Shown here: piece by piece, positions 7,245 to 16,872 of the stretch
Layout of the letters: each line of letters starts with the position of its first letter
How positions within the stretch are numbered: position 1 is the first letter of the stretch
Source: an uncultured delta proteobacterium
Lineage (GTDB): Bacteria > Desulfobacterota > Syntrophia > Syntrophales > UBA8958
Reading direction: 5' to 3'
Assembly (NCBI GenBank): GCA_903885795.1
Contig: CAISJV010000092.1
Location: 61,926-125,925 of the forward strand
Length of the DNA stretch: 64,000 bases
Made by a program: the position numbers and the translations under genes
Notes under the pieces: generated by a model
Told to the model about the DNA's origin: nothing
The model's database searches: none
Seen by the model: the letters and a program-made list of their open reading frames with translations, nothing else

Positions 7245-9595
7245 CGCGCGCAAAAGCAGATTTTGTACATCTTCATGTCCATACGACATACAGCCTCTTT
7301 GACAGCACCATTCGCCTTAGCGACATCTTCAAAAAGGCGAAGGAATATCAGATGCCGGCCATCGCCATTACCGACCATGGCAATCTATTCGGCGCCATCG
7401 AATTCTATCAACAGGCCAAAATAGCCGGGATCAAACCCATAATCGGCTGTGAGCTATATGTTGCCCCGAAGAGCCGGTTTGACAAGTCCTCCTCTGGAAT
7501 TGGAGAATCTTCTCATCATCTTGTTGTGCTCGCCAAAGACATGCAGGGATATAAAAATCTCCTAAAGCTGGTATCAGCAGGCTATCTTGAAGGCTTCAAC
7601 TACTACCCTCGTGTGGACAAAGAAATCCTTCAGCAGCATCATGAAGGACTGATCGCCACAAGCGCTTGCCTGCACGGTGAAATTGCATCATATCTCACGA
7701 AAGGCGATCGCGATGCTGCTGTAAAAGCCGCCCACGAGTACCAGGATATCTTCGGCGAAGGGAATTTCTATCTGGAAATCACGGAAACCGGTTTGCCGGA
7801 ACAAAAGATTGCCAATGAAGGCATCTTGGAAATCAGTCGTTTTCTCTCCATCCCTGTTGTCGCCACCAATGACTGTCATTACATGCAGACAGAGGATGCG
7901 GAGGCCCATGAGGTGCTTCAGTGCATCCAGACGGGAAAAACTTTGAAGGACAGCAATCAAGCAAATTATAAAACAGACCAATTCTACTTTCGGTCAGCGA
8001 ATGAGATGAAACAACTTTTCCATTATTGTCCCGAGGCTATAAGTAACACAGGGATTATAGCCGATCGCTGTAACATTGATCTTTATTTTGGAGAGTTTTA
8101 TCTGCCCCATGTCGAAAACAATCCAGGAGAGAACCTTGATGAACGCTTGGAAATAGAAGCTATAGAGGGTTTGGTAAAAAGGAAGCCCCACATATCGAGA
8201 TCGGTAGGAGCTGTAAATCAGGAATTGTACTTGAAACGTTTGCACGAAGAACTGGCAATGATAAAATCTATGGGATTTTCTGGTTATTTTCTGATTGTCT
8301 CCGACTTTGTAAGGCATGCAAAAGATAGCGGCATTATCGTTGGCCCTGGTCGCGGCACTTCTGCAAGCAGCCTTGTAGCCTATGCTACTGGAATTACCGA
8401 TATAGATCCTCTCCGTTATGGTTTGCTTTACGAACGGTTCCACAACCCCAGCCGTATGGGTATGCCTGATATTGATATCGATTTCTGTCAAGAAGGACGC
8501 GACGAGATCATCATGTATGTAACCAAAAAATATGGCATTGAGAATGTCGCCCAGATTATTAGATTCGGTAAGATGCGGGCCAAGAGTGTTATCATGGATG
8601 TAGGGCGGGCTATGAACATCCCTTACAGCGAGGTTGATGCCATTGCCAATATGATCCCGGATATACTGTACATTACCATTGAAGAGGCATTCAAACTTGA
8701 ACCGCGTCTTCTGGAAGAAGCAAAGAAAAATGAAAAGATAGACAAGCTACTAAACCTTTCAAGGGTTCTTGAGGGTTTGAATCGCCACGCATCTACCCAT
8801 GACTCGGGTGTTGTCATCTCGGATGTACCTTTAGTTAATCTGGTGCCCCTTTACAAGAGTCCGAAAGATGATTTAGTGACTCAATATCCCAGAGATAATA
8901 TCTATACGGTAGGTTTGACTATATTTGATTTTTTCGGTTTGAAAGTCCTTACAATGATACAAAAAGCTGTGCAGATGATCGATGAGAACAGAGGAATAAA
9001 ACTTCATGTCAATGAGCTATCGCTTGATGACAAAGCAACGTATGAACTTCTTCACCAGGGCAATACAGATGGCGTTTTCCAGCTTGAAAATTCAGGGTTG
9101 AGGGAACTCCTTACGATCTTGAAGCCAGACTGTATAGAAGATGTTATTGCTTTTATCGCCCTTTACAGACCAGGCCCAATAAGTATGGTCCCTGATTTTA
9201 TTGCCAGAAAGCTTGGAGAAACTAAAATTACGTATGAAATACCTGAACTAGAGCCTATTCTCAAAGAGACATACGGCATTATTCTATATCAGGAGCAGGT
9301 CATGCAGATTGCCAGTGTCATCGGAAACTACACCATGATGGAAGCAGATATCCTTCGTAGATCCATGAGCAGGGAAAACGCAGCTAAATTGGAGCAGGAG
9401 AAGCAGAAGTTTCTCGTTGGTGCAAAAGTTAAGAAGATATCAGGGCAGAAAGCCAATAAAATATGGGAACAGATGGAAACCTTTTGCAAGTATGGGTTCA
9501 ACAAATCCCATTCCGTCGCTTATGCCATGATAACCTACCAAACCGCTTACCTCAAAACACACTATCCTGATGAATTTTGGGCCGCGCAGACCTAA
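7241..9595 (+). CDS. dnaE: DNA polymerase III alpha subunit, C-terminally truncated (784 aa)
   Basis: C-family replicative polymerase. The N-terminal PHP domain shows HLHVHT (residues 10-15) and ITDHGNLFG. The palm has VGPGRGTSASS and the catalytic PDIDIDF (about residue 410). The fingers end with NKSHSVAYAMITYQTAYL. The chain stops just after the fingers at 784 residues; normal DnaE is about 1,100-1,200 and continues with HhH, OB and tau-binding domains, none of which is found downstream. All visible catalytic residues are intact, so it may be an active shortened polymerase or a decaying copy. ATGA overlap with the upstream gene. Confidence 0.85.
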   Translation: MTRAKADFVHLHVHTTYSLFDSTIRLSDIFKKAKEYQMPAIAITDHGNLFGAIEFYQQAKIAGIKPIIGCELYVAPKSRFDKSSSGIGESSHHLVVLAKDMQGYKNLLKLVSAGYLEGFNYYPRVDKEILQQHHEGLIATSACLHGEIASYLTKGDRDAAVKAAHEYQDIFGEGNFYLEITETGLPEQKIANEGILEISRFLSIPVVATNDCHYMQTEDAEAHEVLQCIQTGKTLKDSNQANYKTDQFYFRSANEMKQLFHYCPEAISNTGIIADRCNIDLYFGEFYLPHVENNPGENLDERLEIEAIEGLVKRKPHISRSVGAVNQELYLKRLHEELAMIKSMGFSGYFLIVSDFVRHAKDSGIIVGPGRGTSASSLVAYATGITDIDPLRYGLLYERFHNPSRMGMPDIDIDFCQEGRDEIIMYVTKKYGIENVAQIIRFGKMRAKSVIMDVGRAMNIPYSEVDAIANMIPDILYITIEEAFKLEPRLLEEAKKNEKIDKLLNLSRVLEGLNRHASTHDSGVVISDVPLVNLVPLYKSPKDDLVTQYPRDNIYTVGLTIFDFFGLKVLTMIQKAVQMIDENRGIKLHVNELSLDDKATYELLHQGNTDGVFQLENSGLRELLTILKPDCIEDVIAFIALYRPGPISMVPDFIARKLGETKITYEIPELEPILKETYGIILYQEQVMQIASVIGNYTMMEADILRRSMSRENAAKLEQEKQKFLVGAKVKKISGQKANKIWEQMETFCKYGFNKSHSVAYAMITYQTAYLKTHYPDEFWAAQT

Positions 9596-9678
9596 ATGAT
9601 AGGAACCATACTATGCCTACTCGACAGGAAAGAAAGGAATAAATATTTAAAATAATCATGCACTACCTTAATAAAGAA

Positions 9679-9708
9679 ATGACAAATTTTATTAAAATAG
9701 GTTATGGT
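9679..9708 (+). promoter_or_regulatory. Possible promoter of the lipoprotein gene
   Basis: ATGACA (9679-9684), 17-18 bp of A+T-rich spacer, then TTATGG/TATGGT (9702-9708). It lies 39 bp before the lipoprotein start. Confidence 0.3.
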
Positions 9709-9746
9709 AATAACAGGGAACAAAAATAAACAAAAGGAGAAGTAAA

Positions 9747-10007
9747 ATGAAGAAAATTATGGCGGTTGGATTGGTTGGTCTTTTGATGGGATGTCAGGGA
9801 GCTATGGTAACAGCAACCAAATGGGGAGAAACAGCGGGTGGTCCTGGCAAAGTAGTGAAGTGCGAGAGAGCTGATCTTCGTGACAAAAAGGAAATTGACG
9901 AGACATTCGCCAAGCATAATGGGCACAAGCTCGTGTACATTTCTGAATACACGACTGGCAATAAACTCGGTACCGATGCTATCGTCTGCTTTGAGTATGA
10001 GAAGTAA
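9747..10007 (+). CDS. Small predicted lipoprotein (86 aa)
   Basis: ATG follows AAAAGGAGAAGTAAA. A short signal peptide ends in LLMGC with the lipobox cysteine at residue 16, so export and lipidation at the membrane are predicted. The mature part is polar (about 70 residues) with one further pair of cysteines. No family recognised. It stands alone between the polymerase gene and the HD-domain gene. Confidence 0.6.
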   Translation: MKKIMAVGLVGLLMGCQGAMVTATKWGETAGGPGKVVKCERADLRDKKEIDETFAKHNGHKLVYISEYTTGNKLGTDAIVCFEYEK

Positions 10008-10128
10008 CACAAACACATCCCAAAGGCAACGGAAACCGAATAGTCGTAACATAGGTTTCTGATCGAGGATATAATTATAAGCAATGGAATGAACCTTTGA
10101 AAAATGATTAAAGAGCAGGAAGATCAAA

Positions 10129-10716
10129 ATGGATTTAACAAATCGTTATGAAGCATTGAAAAAAAAGGTCAAGGACCGAAAGGAACCATTTGACAACTTC
10201 ATCAAGCTCTTGGAGGGTGAGACCACTTGGCTGACCTCGCCAGCGAGTACAAGGTTTCATCTGTCGGAGGAGCAAGGACTTCTGAAGCATAGCGTTGGGG
10301 TAACAGAAACACTGTTGCGATTCCGGGAATTTCTCGCCCCTGCGATCACTGAAGAGAGCTGCGTCATCGTCGGTCTATTTCATGACGCGGGGAAACTGGG
10401 AATGCCTGGTAAACAACTATATTTGCCAAATGATAATGAATGGATGGTGAAAAACCGAGGGATACGCTACAAGATTAATCATGACGTGGTAGCGATGGGA
10501 CTGGCAGTCCGCAGCCTCTATCTTGTAACTCAATACATCCCTCTCACCGACGCCGAAGCGCAGGCCATCGCCTATCATGACGGGCAGTACATTGACGATA
10601 ACAAGATCATCGCCCACAAAGAGGAGCCCCTGACACTGCTCCTTCACTGGGCAGACTACTGGACGGCGCACATTTATGAGGAAGGAAGAGAAAGGCAAGT
10701 AAATTATAACTTTTAA
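10129..10716 (+). CDS. HD-domain phosphohydrolase-like protein (195 aa)
   Basis: It has the HD metal-site arrangement: H54 in GLLKHSV, the H85-D86 doublet in GLFHDAGK, then later histidines in KINHDVV and IAYHDGQ. HD proteins are metal-dependent phosphohydrolases acting on nucleotides or cyclic nucleotides; the substrate cannot be read here. SD GCAGGAAGATC before the ATG. Ten bases separate it from the next gene, whose product looks nuclease-like, so the two may act together. Confidence 0.75.
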   Translation: MDLTNRYEALKKKVKDRKEPFDNFIKLLEGETTWLTSPASTRFHLSEEQGLLKHSVGVTETLLRFREFLAPAITEESCVIVGLFHDAGKLGMPGKQLYLPNDNEWMVKNRGIRYKINHDVVAMGLAVRSLYLVTQYIPLTDAEAQAIAYHDGQYIDDNKIIAHKEEPLTLLLHWADYWTAHIYEEGRERQVNYNF

Positions 10717-10726
10717 GGAGAATGGC

Positions 10727-11326
10727 ATGTACTCATATGAGACAGTGAAGAAAATACTCGAAACAGCGATCGACAGTTTGGTTGATAACTTCGCACGTGA
10801 ACCTTACATTCATCGGTGCGAGCACTCCATACACTGCGAGTTGTACAATATGCTTATTGTCCACCGAGCATTACAGGGACTGATACCTCTCAAAAATGAC
10901 GGACGGAGCACAACTTTAATCCACAAAGAATGGCCTGAAACCACGCCGAGACAGGAGAAGAACGGGAGACGCGGCAACTTCGACCTAGCCATACTTGATC
11001 CTGAAGAAATTCCGAAATGTACGGTAGAAAAATTTACGGCGGGACTTATTACCCCGACATTTGTTGTTGAAATGGGGCTGAACTATGGATTAAGTCATCT
11101 ACAGAATGACAATTACAAACTTAATAATAGTGAATGTAGGGATGGTTATCTGGTCCATCTGTGGCAACCGCACAAGGGAATCTCTGATATAGATGTAGAG
11201 GAATTACGGAATTGGATAGAAGTAAAAGAATCAAAACATGGGGTTGCCGCTGTCGTGTTTTTCAAGGGGGGAACTATGGTCAAACACCTGCAAGATGAGC
11301 AACTTGCAAATATTAGTGAAAAATGA
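10727..11326 (+). CDS. Hypothetical protein, possible restriction-endonuclease-like fold (199 aa)
   Basis: SD TAAGGAGAATGGC before the ATG. The segment GRRGNFDLAILDPE followed about 20 residues later by PTFVVEMGLNYG resembles the D...E-x pattern of PD-(D/E)XK-like folds, but the usual lysine is not evident. Soluble, no signal. Stop overlaps the next small ORF by ATGA. Function unknown. Confidence 0.5.
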   Translation: MYSYETVKKILETAIDSLVDNFAREPYIHRCEHSIHCELYNMLIVHRALQGLIPLKNDGRSTTLIHKEWPETTPRQEKNGRRGNFDLAILDPEEIPKCTVEKFTAGLITPTFVVEMGLNYGLSHLQNDNYKLNNSECRDGYLVHLWQPHKGISDIDVEELRNWIEVKESKHGVAAVVFFKGGTMVKHLQDEQLANISEK

Positions 11327-11421
11327 ACTATAGTGAAAGTGACCTCCGTAGACTTGCAGATGCACAAGATAGCCCAGAAGATTCCCGTGGGCCGTGGAGT
11401 TATCCGGGAACTTTAGAATAA
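11323..11421 (+). CDS. Very small ORF (32 aa) coupled to the gene above
   Basis: ATG at 11323 overlaps the preceding stop (ATGA). The product is an acidic, Asp/Arg-rich peptide ending in PWSYPGTLE. Translational coupling supports expression; otherwise nothing is known. Confidence 0.35.
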   Translation: MNYSESDLRRLADAQDSPEDSRGPWSYPGTLE

Positions 11422-11454
11422 CTTGTTATGTGTTCAATATAAAGAGGGGAAGAC

Positions 11455-12261
11455 ATGCCAGACTTTAACATCAGCAAAATCGCAAATTACCTCGGGAGGT
11501 ATAAGGATCAGCTTGATGAGCTTTATGAGTGGGAAGTAAAAAATACTCAGAAGTTGGCAGAGATTGATGTCGCGAATGAATCCGAGATAGCTGAGCTTAA
11601 ATCTTCTGACCTCTGCCACTTCCAGAAAACCCAAAGACTGAAGTCTATCCTGTCAAAAGCACTCAATGACTATCAAATAATCGATATCCCGCGGTTTGAA
11701 CAAATAGCGCTGTGGATAATTCGTGACTGGGGTGGTATTCATAATGGTTCAGATTCTGACACAATCAGGTGTGTCAATGCTTTTCTAGGAGCAGATAAGC
11801 CCTCATTTGACCGAATTGCGAGTAGTTCAAAAGTAGGGGGATTCATGACTCCAACCAAAAGAATTATCTATGATTCTAGAGTTGCATACGCTATGAACTG
11901 GATAATCCTATCAGAAAATGCGGGAAAGAAGTTCTTCCCGATACCAGAAGGTAGAAATTCAAAAATGCAGGCATTCAATTTGGATGTACTCATACGCTTG
12001 AAATTCTTAGATATATATAAGCCCGACAAAACGCAGGGATGGAAAGACGGTAGGTATATATCTACAAAAGACAGGGATATTTTCATACCGAAAGCAGATG
12101 CCTATTTTGAATTGAACAGCCTTGTAGGACAGGTGAATGAATTGCTTTGGAATGACACGAGAAGACTGGAGCCCTTCTATACTGAGATGCTGTTATTCGC
12201 TATTGCAGACACAGGTGTTTTTGAAGATATTACGGAACGAGTAAGGATTGAAATCAGGTAA
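11455..12261 (+). CDS. Hypothetical protein (268 aa)
   Basis: ATG follows AGAGGGGAAGAC. The protein has a charged coiled-coil-like N-terminus (about residues 15-70) and a mixed alpha/beta C-terminal part with no motif that I can name. It is 23 bp upstream of a DUF4365-like nuclease gene, in the same direction, so a two-gene unit is likely. Confidence 0.55.
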   Translation: MPDFNISKIANYLGRYKDQLDELYEWEVKNTQKLAEIDVANESEIAELKSSDLCHFQKTQRLKSILSKALNDYQIIDIPRFEQIALWIIRDWGGIHNGSDSDTIRCVNAFLGADKPSFDRIASSSKVGGFMTPTKRIIYDSRVAYAMNWIILSENAGKKFFPIPEGRNSKMQAFNLDVLIRLKFLDIYKPDKTQGWKDGRYISTKDRDIFIPKADAYFELNSLVGQVNELLWNDTRRLEPFYTEMLLFAIADTGVFEDITERVRIEIR

Positions 12262-12284
12262 CGGCACATACCAAGAAGATATGA

Positions 12285-12815
12285 ATGAAGCCCCAAAACA
12301 TCACAGGCTGGTCAACAGAGCAAAAAGTACAGAACCGCTTAAGATCGATTGGTCTCGAAGTCGACAAACCCAAGCGAGACATAGGTGTGGATTTGGAGGT
12401 CTGGCACCCCACGAATCCAGAGAGAAGGGCCTATGTTCAGATCAAGGGGCGTGGGAAAACACAAAAGAATGGACGGTATCGGTGGTTCCAGATAAGAACC
12501 ACAAAGAAACAGAGAGACGATGCGGTCAAGGCGGGATTGTCGGTTTCCGAGGCTTGGCAGAAAAAAGTTGACCTCTGCCACTTCTTCGTGTTGGTTTCAG
12601 AGAAACACGAAGAGTACTGGATATTCCCGGCTGCAATAATACACGAAATAGTCAATTTTAATAAGAGCAAATACGGAAATAGAGAAGACAATATCTCGGG
12701 TAAACAGGCGGAAATGGACTTAGACATTGAGTGCGGTGGGAAATCACTGACCGAAATCTATGAGTCATATAAAAATAACTTCGCACCCATGTGCGAAATG
12801 CTAAACAGTTCATAA
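12285..12815 (+). CDS. DUF4365-like PD-(D/E)XK nuclease (176 aa)
   Basis: The N-terminal half has a nuclease core: D36 and E38 in DIGVDLEVW, then Q52-I-K54 in YVQIKGRGK. This is the D...(E/Q)-x-K motif of the restriction-endonuclease superfamily as seen in DUF4365 and Mrr/HJR-like proteins. A conserved-looking aromatic block (YWIFPAAII) follows. Its likely action is on nucleic acid in the cytoplasm, perhaps as a defence effector. The partner encoded just upstream is unknown. Confidence 0.55.
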   Translation: MKPQNITGWSTEQKVQNRLRSIGLEVDKPKRDIGVDLEVWHPTNPERRAYVQIKGRGKTQKNGRYRWFQIRTTKKQRDDAVKAGLSVSEAWQKKVDLCHFFVLVSEKHEEYWIFPAAIIHEIVNFNKSKYGNREDNISGKQAEMDLDIECGGKSLTEIYESYKNNFAPMCEMLNSS

Positions 12816-12822
12816 CAATTTA

Positions 12823-12930
12823 ATTAACCCGACCGGGAATCTGACTTATGTGGCAATTACGCGGGCGAGTGAGGGGTTGTATATTATTGGAAATAGGGGA
12901 GCACTGTTAACATTATACTTATTCATTTAG
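12823..12930 (+). pseudogene. Fragment of a UvrD/Rep-type helicase C-terminus
   Basis: The frame reads NLTYVAITRASEGLYIIGN, matching motif VI of superfamily 1 helicases (L-x-Y-V-[AG]-[LI]-T-R-A-x-E-x-L-[YF]-[IL]). It stops at 12928-12930. Only about 35 codons remain, without start or other motifs. It is a relic marking a recombination boundary. Confidence 0.6.
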
Positions 12931-13073
12931 TAGCACGAATGTTAATAAGTTTACAGCATCCCCTCATCTATTCAGAATGACTTTAATTTGCTCAGATAGG
13001 TCATCGCTGATGGGAAAAGGAATTGGATGTTTGCGAAGAGTCTAATTGATGACCACTTATTTGAGGAGTACTA

Positions 13074-13898
13074 ATGCATGGATCTGCTGATCCCTCTCGT
13101 TTTGCCGAGGACGACGGCTTGCGTTCCAGTCACATTCGAGAACTCATTCAAGAGACTATTCCAGAGTCAATAGAAGAATCATCTGGTAGAGCTGACATTC
13201 CGAAGGTTATTGTGCAGTATTGGCATGACGCAGATGGAATACCCGAAGATGTCCAAAGTTGTTTAGACAGCTGGGAACTACTCGGCGTCCAAGGCTTTAA
13301 GAGGGTGTTTTTTGATGACAATAAAGCAAGGTTTTTCATTTTAGAAACACTTGGACATACTTACGTGGCAGCATTCGACCTTTGCTACCATCCAGCAATG
13401 CGTTGTGACTATTTCCGACTTTGCTACATGTTAATCCATGGTGGGTTTTATATAGATGCAGATGAAGTCTATCAGGGAACCGATTGTAGTCATTTTTTTT
13501 ATGACAACAGACTTAAGCTACAACCTCTTTGCTACGATAAAGCCACCGACACGATGATCAAAACTGATATTTTTGTACGTGATCGTAAGTGCTCGCCGGA
13601 TTGGATATTCTATGTGAATAACAATCCAATAATTTCTCCTGCGAATCATCCAATAATTTTTTTGGCACTTGAGAGAGCAACTCGTATTCTATTGAATAGT
13701 GTAGAGCGACCTGAAATCCAATCCACTACGGGGCCAGGTAACCTTTCAGCCAGCCTAGTCAGACATTCCGTAGCCTCCATACTATCCGGCAAAACAAATG
13801 ATTTTCTGATACTGCCTAACTGGGAATTGACTTCTATCAGCCCTTGGCCATTGAGTTATCGAAACGATGGGAGAAATTGGAGACTCTGGAAACCGTAG
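13074..13898 (+). CDS. Glycosyltransferase with DXD motif (GT32-like, 274 aa)
   Basis: The order of motifs is that of the Gly_transf_sug/GT32 families: IPKVIVQYWHD near residue 42, a R-C-D-Y-F-R-L block, then GGFYIDADEVY with the sugar-nucleotide-binding D-x-D near residue 128. It probably transfers a sugar onto a capsule, LPS or protein acceptor. ATG at 13074 is preceded by GAGGAG. It pairs with the following GT25-containing gene, 34 bp downstream, which suggests a surface-glycan function. Confidence 0.75.
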   Translation: MHGSADPSRFAEDDGLRSSHIRELIQETIPESIEESSGRADIPKVIVQYWHDADGIPEDVQSCLDSWELLGVQGFKRVFFDDNKARFFILETLGHTYVAAFDLCYHPAMRCDYFRLCYMLIHGGFYIDADEVYQGTDCSHFFYDNRLKLQPLCYDKATDTMIKTDIFVRDRKCSPDWIFYVNNNPIISPANHPIIFLALERATRILLNSVERPEIQSTTGPGNLSASLVRHSVASILSGKTNDFLILPNWELTSISPWPLSYRNDGRNWRLWKP

Positions 13899-13932
13899 GG
13901 CAGGAAGCCCTGTTATTGTAGGAATTTGTTAA

Positions 13933-16167
13933 ATGAACCGAGCGAAATATGGAGGACTATTTTACCGCTTAGCTTATCGTTTGATGCTTAGTACGAGGTG
14001 GGTGGGTACGAAACGCGTGTGCAAATCGTTTGGCCGCAGGGCTGATCAACGTCCTAGTATAATCCAACAAATATGTGTGATCAATTTAGATAGGCAAGTT
14101 CACCGATGGAGTCGAATCCAACGAGAATTAGAGATGATTCTTGATAGATCAAAGTGCCCACTAATTGAGTTAACCAAACGTTTTTCGGCAATTGACGCTA
14201 GATATTTCGCAGAGCCTCTCAATCACGCAGAGATTCAACCAAGTTATTTACTAGCAGACCAGTTGTTTGTTGAACCAAATCCCCTTCTATCAAATGAGTA
14301 TGCGAACGATAATCAACCCGTTGACCTGACTCGACAGGAAATTGCTGTGGCACTTTCACACATTTCAATATGGAAACAGATAGCATCAGGAGACAACGAT
14401 TATACCTTAATCCTTGAGGATGATATCTTTTTTTGTCGCGATTTTGTTCGTGTAATGGATAAAATATGGGTCGAGCTGACTTATTCCCTTGAGCCAGCGA
14501 CTGCTTTCGATGTGCTTTATGTATCGTATGACGAAGCCAAAACTAAAATGGAAAAAGAAAAAGTATCTGAATTACTTTTTAAACCGATTCGCGGATTATG
14601 GTTTTTGTCCGGCTACGTTCTGTCAAAGAAAGGAGCAAAAAATCTTCTTGAACTCCTGCCCGTTCGTGGCCCCGTCGATCTCTGGATCAATCATCAGTTT
14701 GATAAGCTCGATGTTTATGCAACCCGAAAGCCAATTGTTAATCAAAGGCGAGATTTTCGGTCTGACAACTTGTATTCAATTATGCCTGTTCTTTCGAGGG
14801 TCGGTGTGTTTACTGATGAAAAGCCTTCAATTTTTAAGACAAAGAAATTGCCGAAACCTATATTCGCATTAGGAGAACAAGGAACAGGCCTGACCTCGCT
14901 TGCCATGGCACTTTCAATGCTGGGGTATAGATGTTGTAGCGATATGACCGAGCTACCAAAAAACGAGCACGACAATCTATTGAGCAAGAAAAAGAATAGA
15001 GTGTTTGATGCATACGTTAACATCGGCTCTTTATCTGACCTCTATATAGGGCTAGCAAAGGCATATCCCGAAGCGAAGTTCATTATCACCATAGACGATG
15101 ATGAAAAGCCAATTGAATTGAATCAAGTGTTGTCAGATGAAAAAATGGGAGTTGAATCACCTCTATCTGAAAGAGTAAATAACGCATGTAGTATTTCTGC
15201 TCTATTTCATAACCTTAGTCAGATTTCACAAAATGTTCTTGTCCTGCCTAGGAAAGAAAAAAATAAATGGGCTATGCTTTGTGAGTTTCTTGAATGTGAC
15301 CCTCCCAACGGAGAATATCCGACATTTGTGGACCAAAAACAACGACAACTATCAATCGAGAGCCTTGGTCAGAATGAAACACCTATTTACTCTAAAATGA
15401 AATTCGATCCATCCCCATGGATTATTTCTTCGCGGAGAGATTGGCATGGTTTCTCCTTCGACAATGTAAATTTGTTTGACGATGATAGTACGATCACAAT
15501 ATCTGAGAACTTTCGGACATTAGATACGTCAACATGGAAGTTACTAAACGATACATTTCCAAGTAATCTAGCCCTTTTCGATCCCAAAAACTTTTCAATC
15601 GCTAATGACAATATTGCGAAGCTAACTCTACAGAAAGAATGCTCGGGTGTTCGGGAGTACAAATCCGCCTCAATTTGTAGCCGTAAAAACTATTTGTATG
15701 GGCGTTTTACAACGGTGATTAAACCAGTCAACATACCTGGAGTGATCGCTGGTGTTTTTTTACACCGAAATTCACCGAGGCAGGAAATTGATATTGAATT
15801 TCTGGGGAAAGATACAACAAAGATACTCGTCAATGTCTTTTACAATCCTGGAGGCGAAGGAGCTAGATTTGACTATGGCTACAGAGGTACTCCTGCATTA
15901 ATTGACCTGGGCTTTGATGCATCGAAAGAATTTCATCAGTATTCGATCGAATGGTCCCCTATATCAATCCACTGGATTGTAGATGGCCGACTTGTATATA
16001 AACGAGCGAACTGGAACCCTACACCAATCCCACATTTACCGATGCAATTCTATATAAATCTTTGGCCTTCTAGATCGGAGGAGCTAGCAGGAAGACTATG
16101 TGATCGCAATCTTCCGGTGTGCAGTGAGATCAGATCCATTAATATGAAGATTTGGCCGGATAACTAA
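13933..16167 (+). CDS. Three-domain protein: GT25 glycosyltransferase, sulfotransferase-like, GH16
   Basis: Residues about 46-270 form a family 25 glycosyltransferase (ICVINLDRQVHRW; LTRQEIAVALSHISIW; LILEDDIFF). Residues about 308-465 resemble a sulfotransferase: P-loop-like GEQGTGLTSLAMAL, then AYPEAKFIIT and a W-x3-CEFL end. The basic residue that usually follows FI[LI]T is replaced by acidic residues, so PAPS binding is doubtful. Residues about 515-740 are a GH16 domain with the catalytic E-I-D-I-E at 618-622. No signal peptide is visible, which is odd for a GH16 enzyme. The fusion suggests building and trimming of one glycan, but this is inference. Confidence 0.7.
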   Translation: MNRAKYGGLFYRLAYRLMLSTRWVGTKRVCKSFGRRADQRPSIIQQICVINLDRQVHRWSRIQRELEMILDRSKCPLIELTKRFSAIDARYFAEPLNHAEIQPSYLLADQLFVEPNPLLSNEYANDNQPVDLTRQEIAVALSHISIWKQIASGDNDYTLILEDDIFFCRDFVRVMDKIWVELTYSLEPATAFDVLYVSYDEAKTKMEKEKVSELLFKPIRGLWFLSGYVLSKKGAKNLLELLPVRGPVDLWINHQFDKLDVYATRKPIVNQRRDFRSDNLYSIMPVLSRVGVFTDEKPSIFKTKKLPKPIFALGEQGTGLTSLAMALSMLGYRCCSDMTELPKNEHDNLLSKKKNRVFDAYVNIGSLSDLYIGLAKAYPEAKFIITIDDDEKPIELNQVLSDEKMGVESPLSERVNNACSISALFHNLSQISQNVLVLPRKEKNKWAMLCEFLECDPPNGEYPTFVDQKQRQLSIESLGQNETPIYSKMKFDPSPWIISSRRDWHGFSFDNVNLFDDDSTITISENFRTLDTSTWKLLNDTFPSNLALFDPKNFSIANDNIAKLTLQKECSGVREYKSASICSRKNYLYGRFTTVIKPVNIPGVIAGVFLHRNSPRQEIDIEFLGKDTTKILVNVFYNPGGEGARFDYGYRGTPALIDLGFDASKEFHQYSIEWSPISIHWIVDGRLVYKRANWNPTPIPHLPMQFYINLWPSRSEELAGRLCDRNLPVCSEIRSINMKIWPDN

Positions 16168-16527
16168 GATAACTCCGTTCACGCTAACACCTTAAAAAAT
16201 TGGACAAAAATAGTAAAAAACAATTGCAAAGATAGAGTAACCTCTTTGTAAAAAATTAGCGAAACCAAAAAATAAACATCAACGATCACAGATCGAAAAT
16301 TGACATAGGTAACCATAGAGGCTGAAACTGTATTCTTGTCTCGCCTGAAATCGGAGCAATGGCCACTGGCGCAGACCGAAATACATTTTCATCCTTCAGG
16401 AGAAAAACACAGGCAATGCGCCCAGCAGATTTTGGCGAGCCTGAATAAGAAATGAAGCAGCTAATCAGGCAGCCGGGGTATCCCCCAGCCCCACACTATA
16501 AGACATGATTGACAAATTATTTGGATT
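16168..16527. other. Intergenic region, no gene seen
   Basis: A+T-rich in its first half; no SD-led reading frame. A short stretch before 16510 (CCCCACACTA) recurs in part near 16903. Nothing further could be supported. Confidence 0.4.
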
Positions 16528-16872
16528 ATGAGTGAATCTGTAACACTACCAAAGGCACTGCGGTATTTTGTAGATGCCGCAGAATGGACCTTTGCCAAGA
16601 CCCTGCCCGAATGGCCTCACGAGTATATCGTTCGAGATCGGGTTGACAGGGTGCTCTTTGCAGCTTTGGCCCACCACGTCCGTCAATACGGCATAGAGCA
16701 GCACTTTTACCAACGTGTTCTTACCTACTTTGCCGAAGATGGATTACTTTACTGGACGATGGAAGGGCCTGTTGAACAAACAACGATTATTAACAGGTGC
16801 AAGGAAGAGGGCTCGTATGAAAACCGTCTCAGGGATAGAACGCTGCCCCACTATAATCAGGCCGGAAAATGA
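16528..16872 (+). CDS. Hypothetical protein (114 aa)
   Basis: A small soluble protein rich in aromatic and charged residues (FVDAAEWTFAKTLPEWPHEYIVRDRVD near the N-terminus, ending RDRTLPHYNQ). No SD of quality precedes the ATG. The family is not recognised. It precedes the GmrSD-type gene by 141 bp in the same orientation. Confidence 0.5.
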   Translation: MSESVTLPKALRYFVDAAEWTFAKTLPEWPHEYIVRDRVDRVLFAALAHHVRQYGIEQHFYQRVLTYFAEDGLLYWTMEGPVEQTTIINRCKEEGSYENRLRDRTLPHYNQAGK

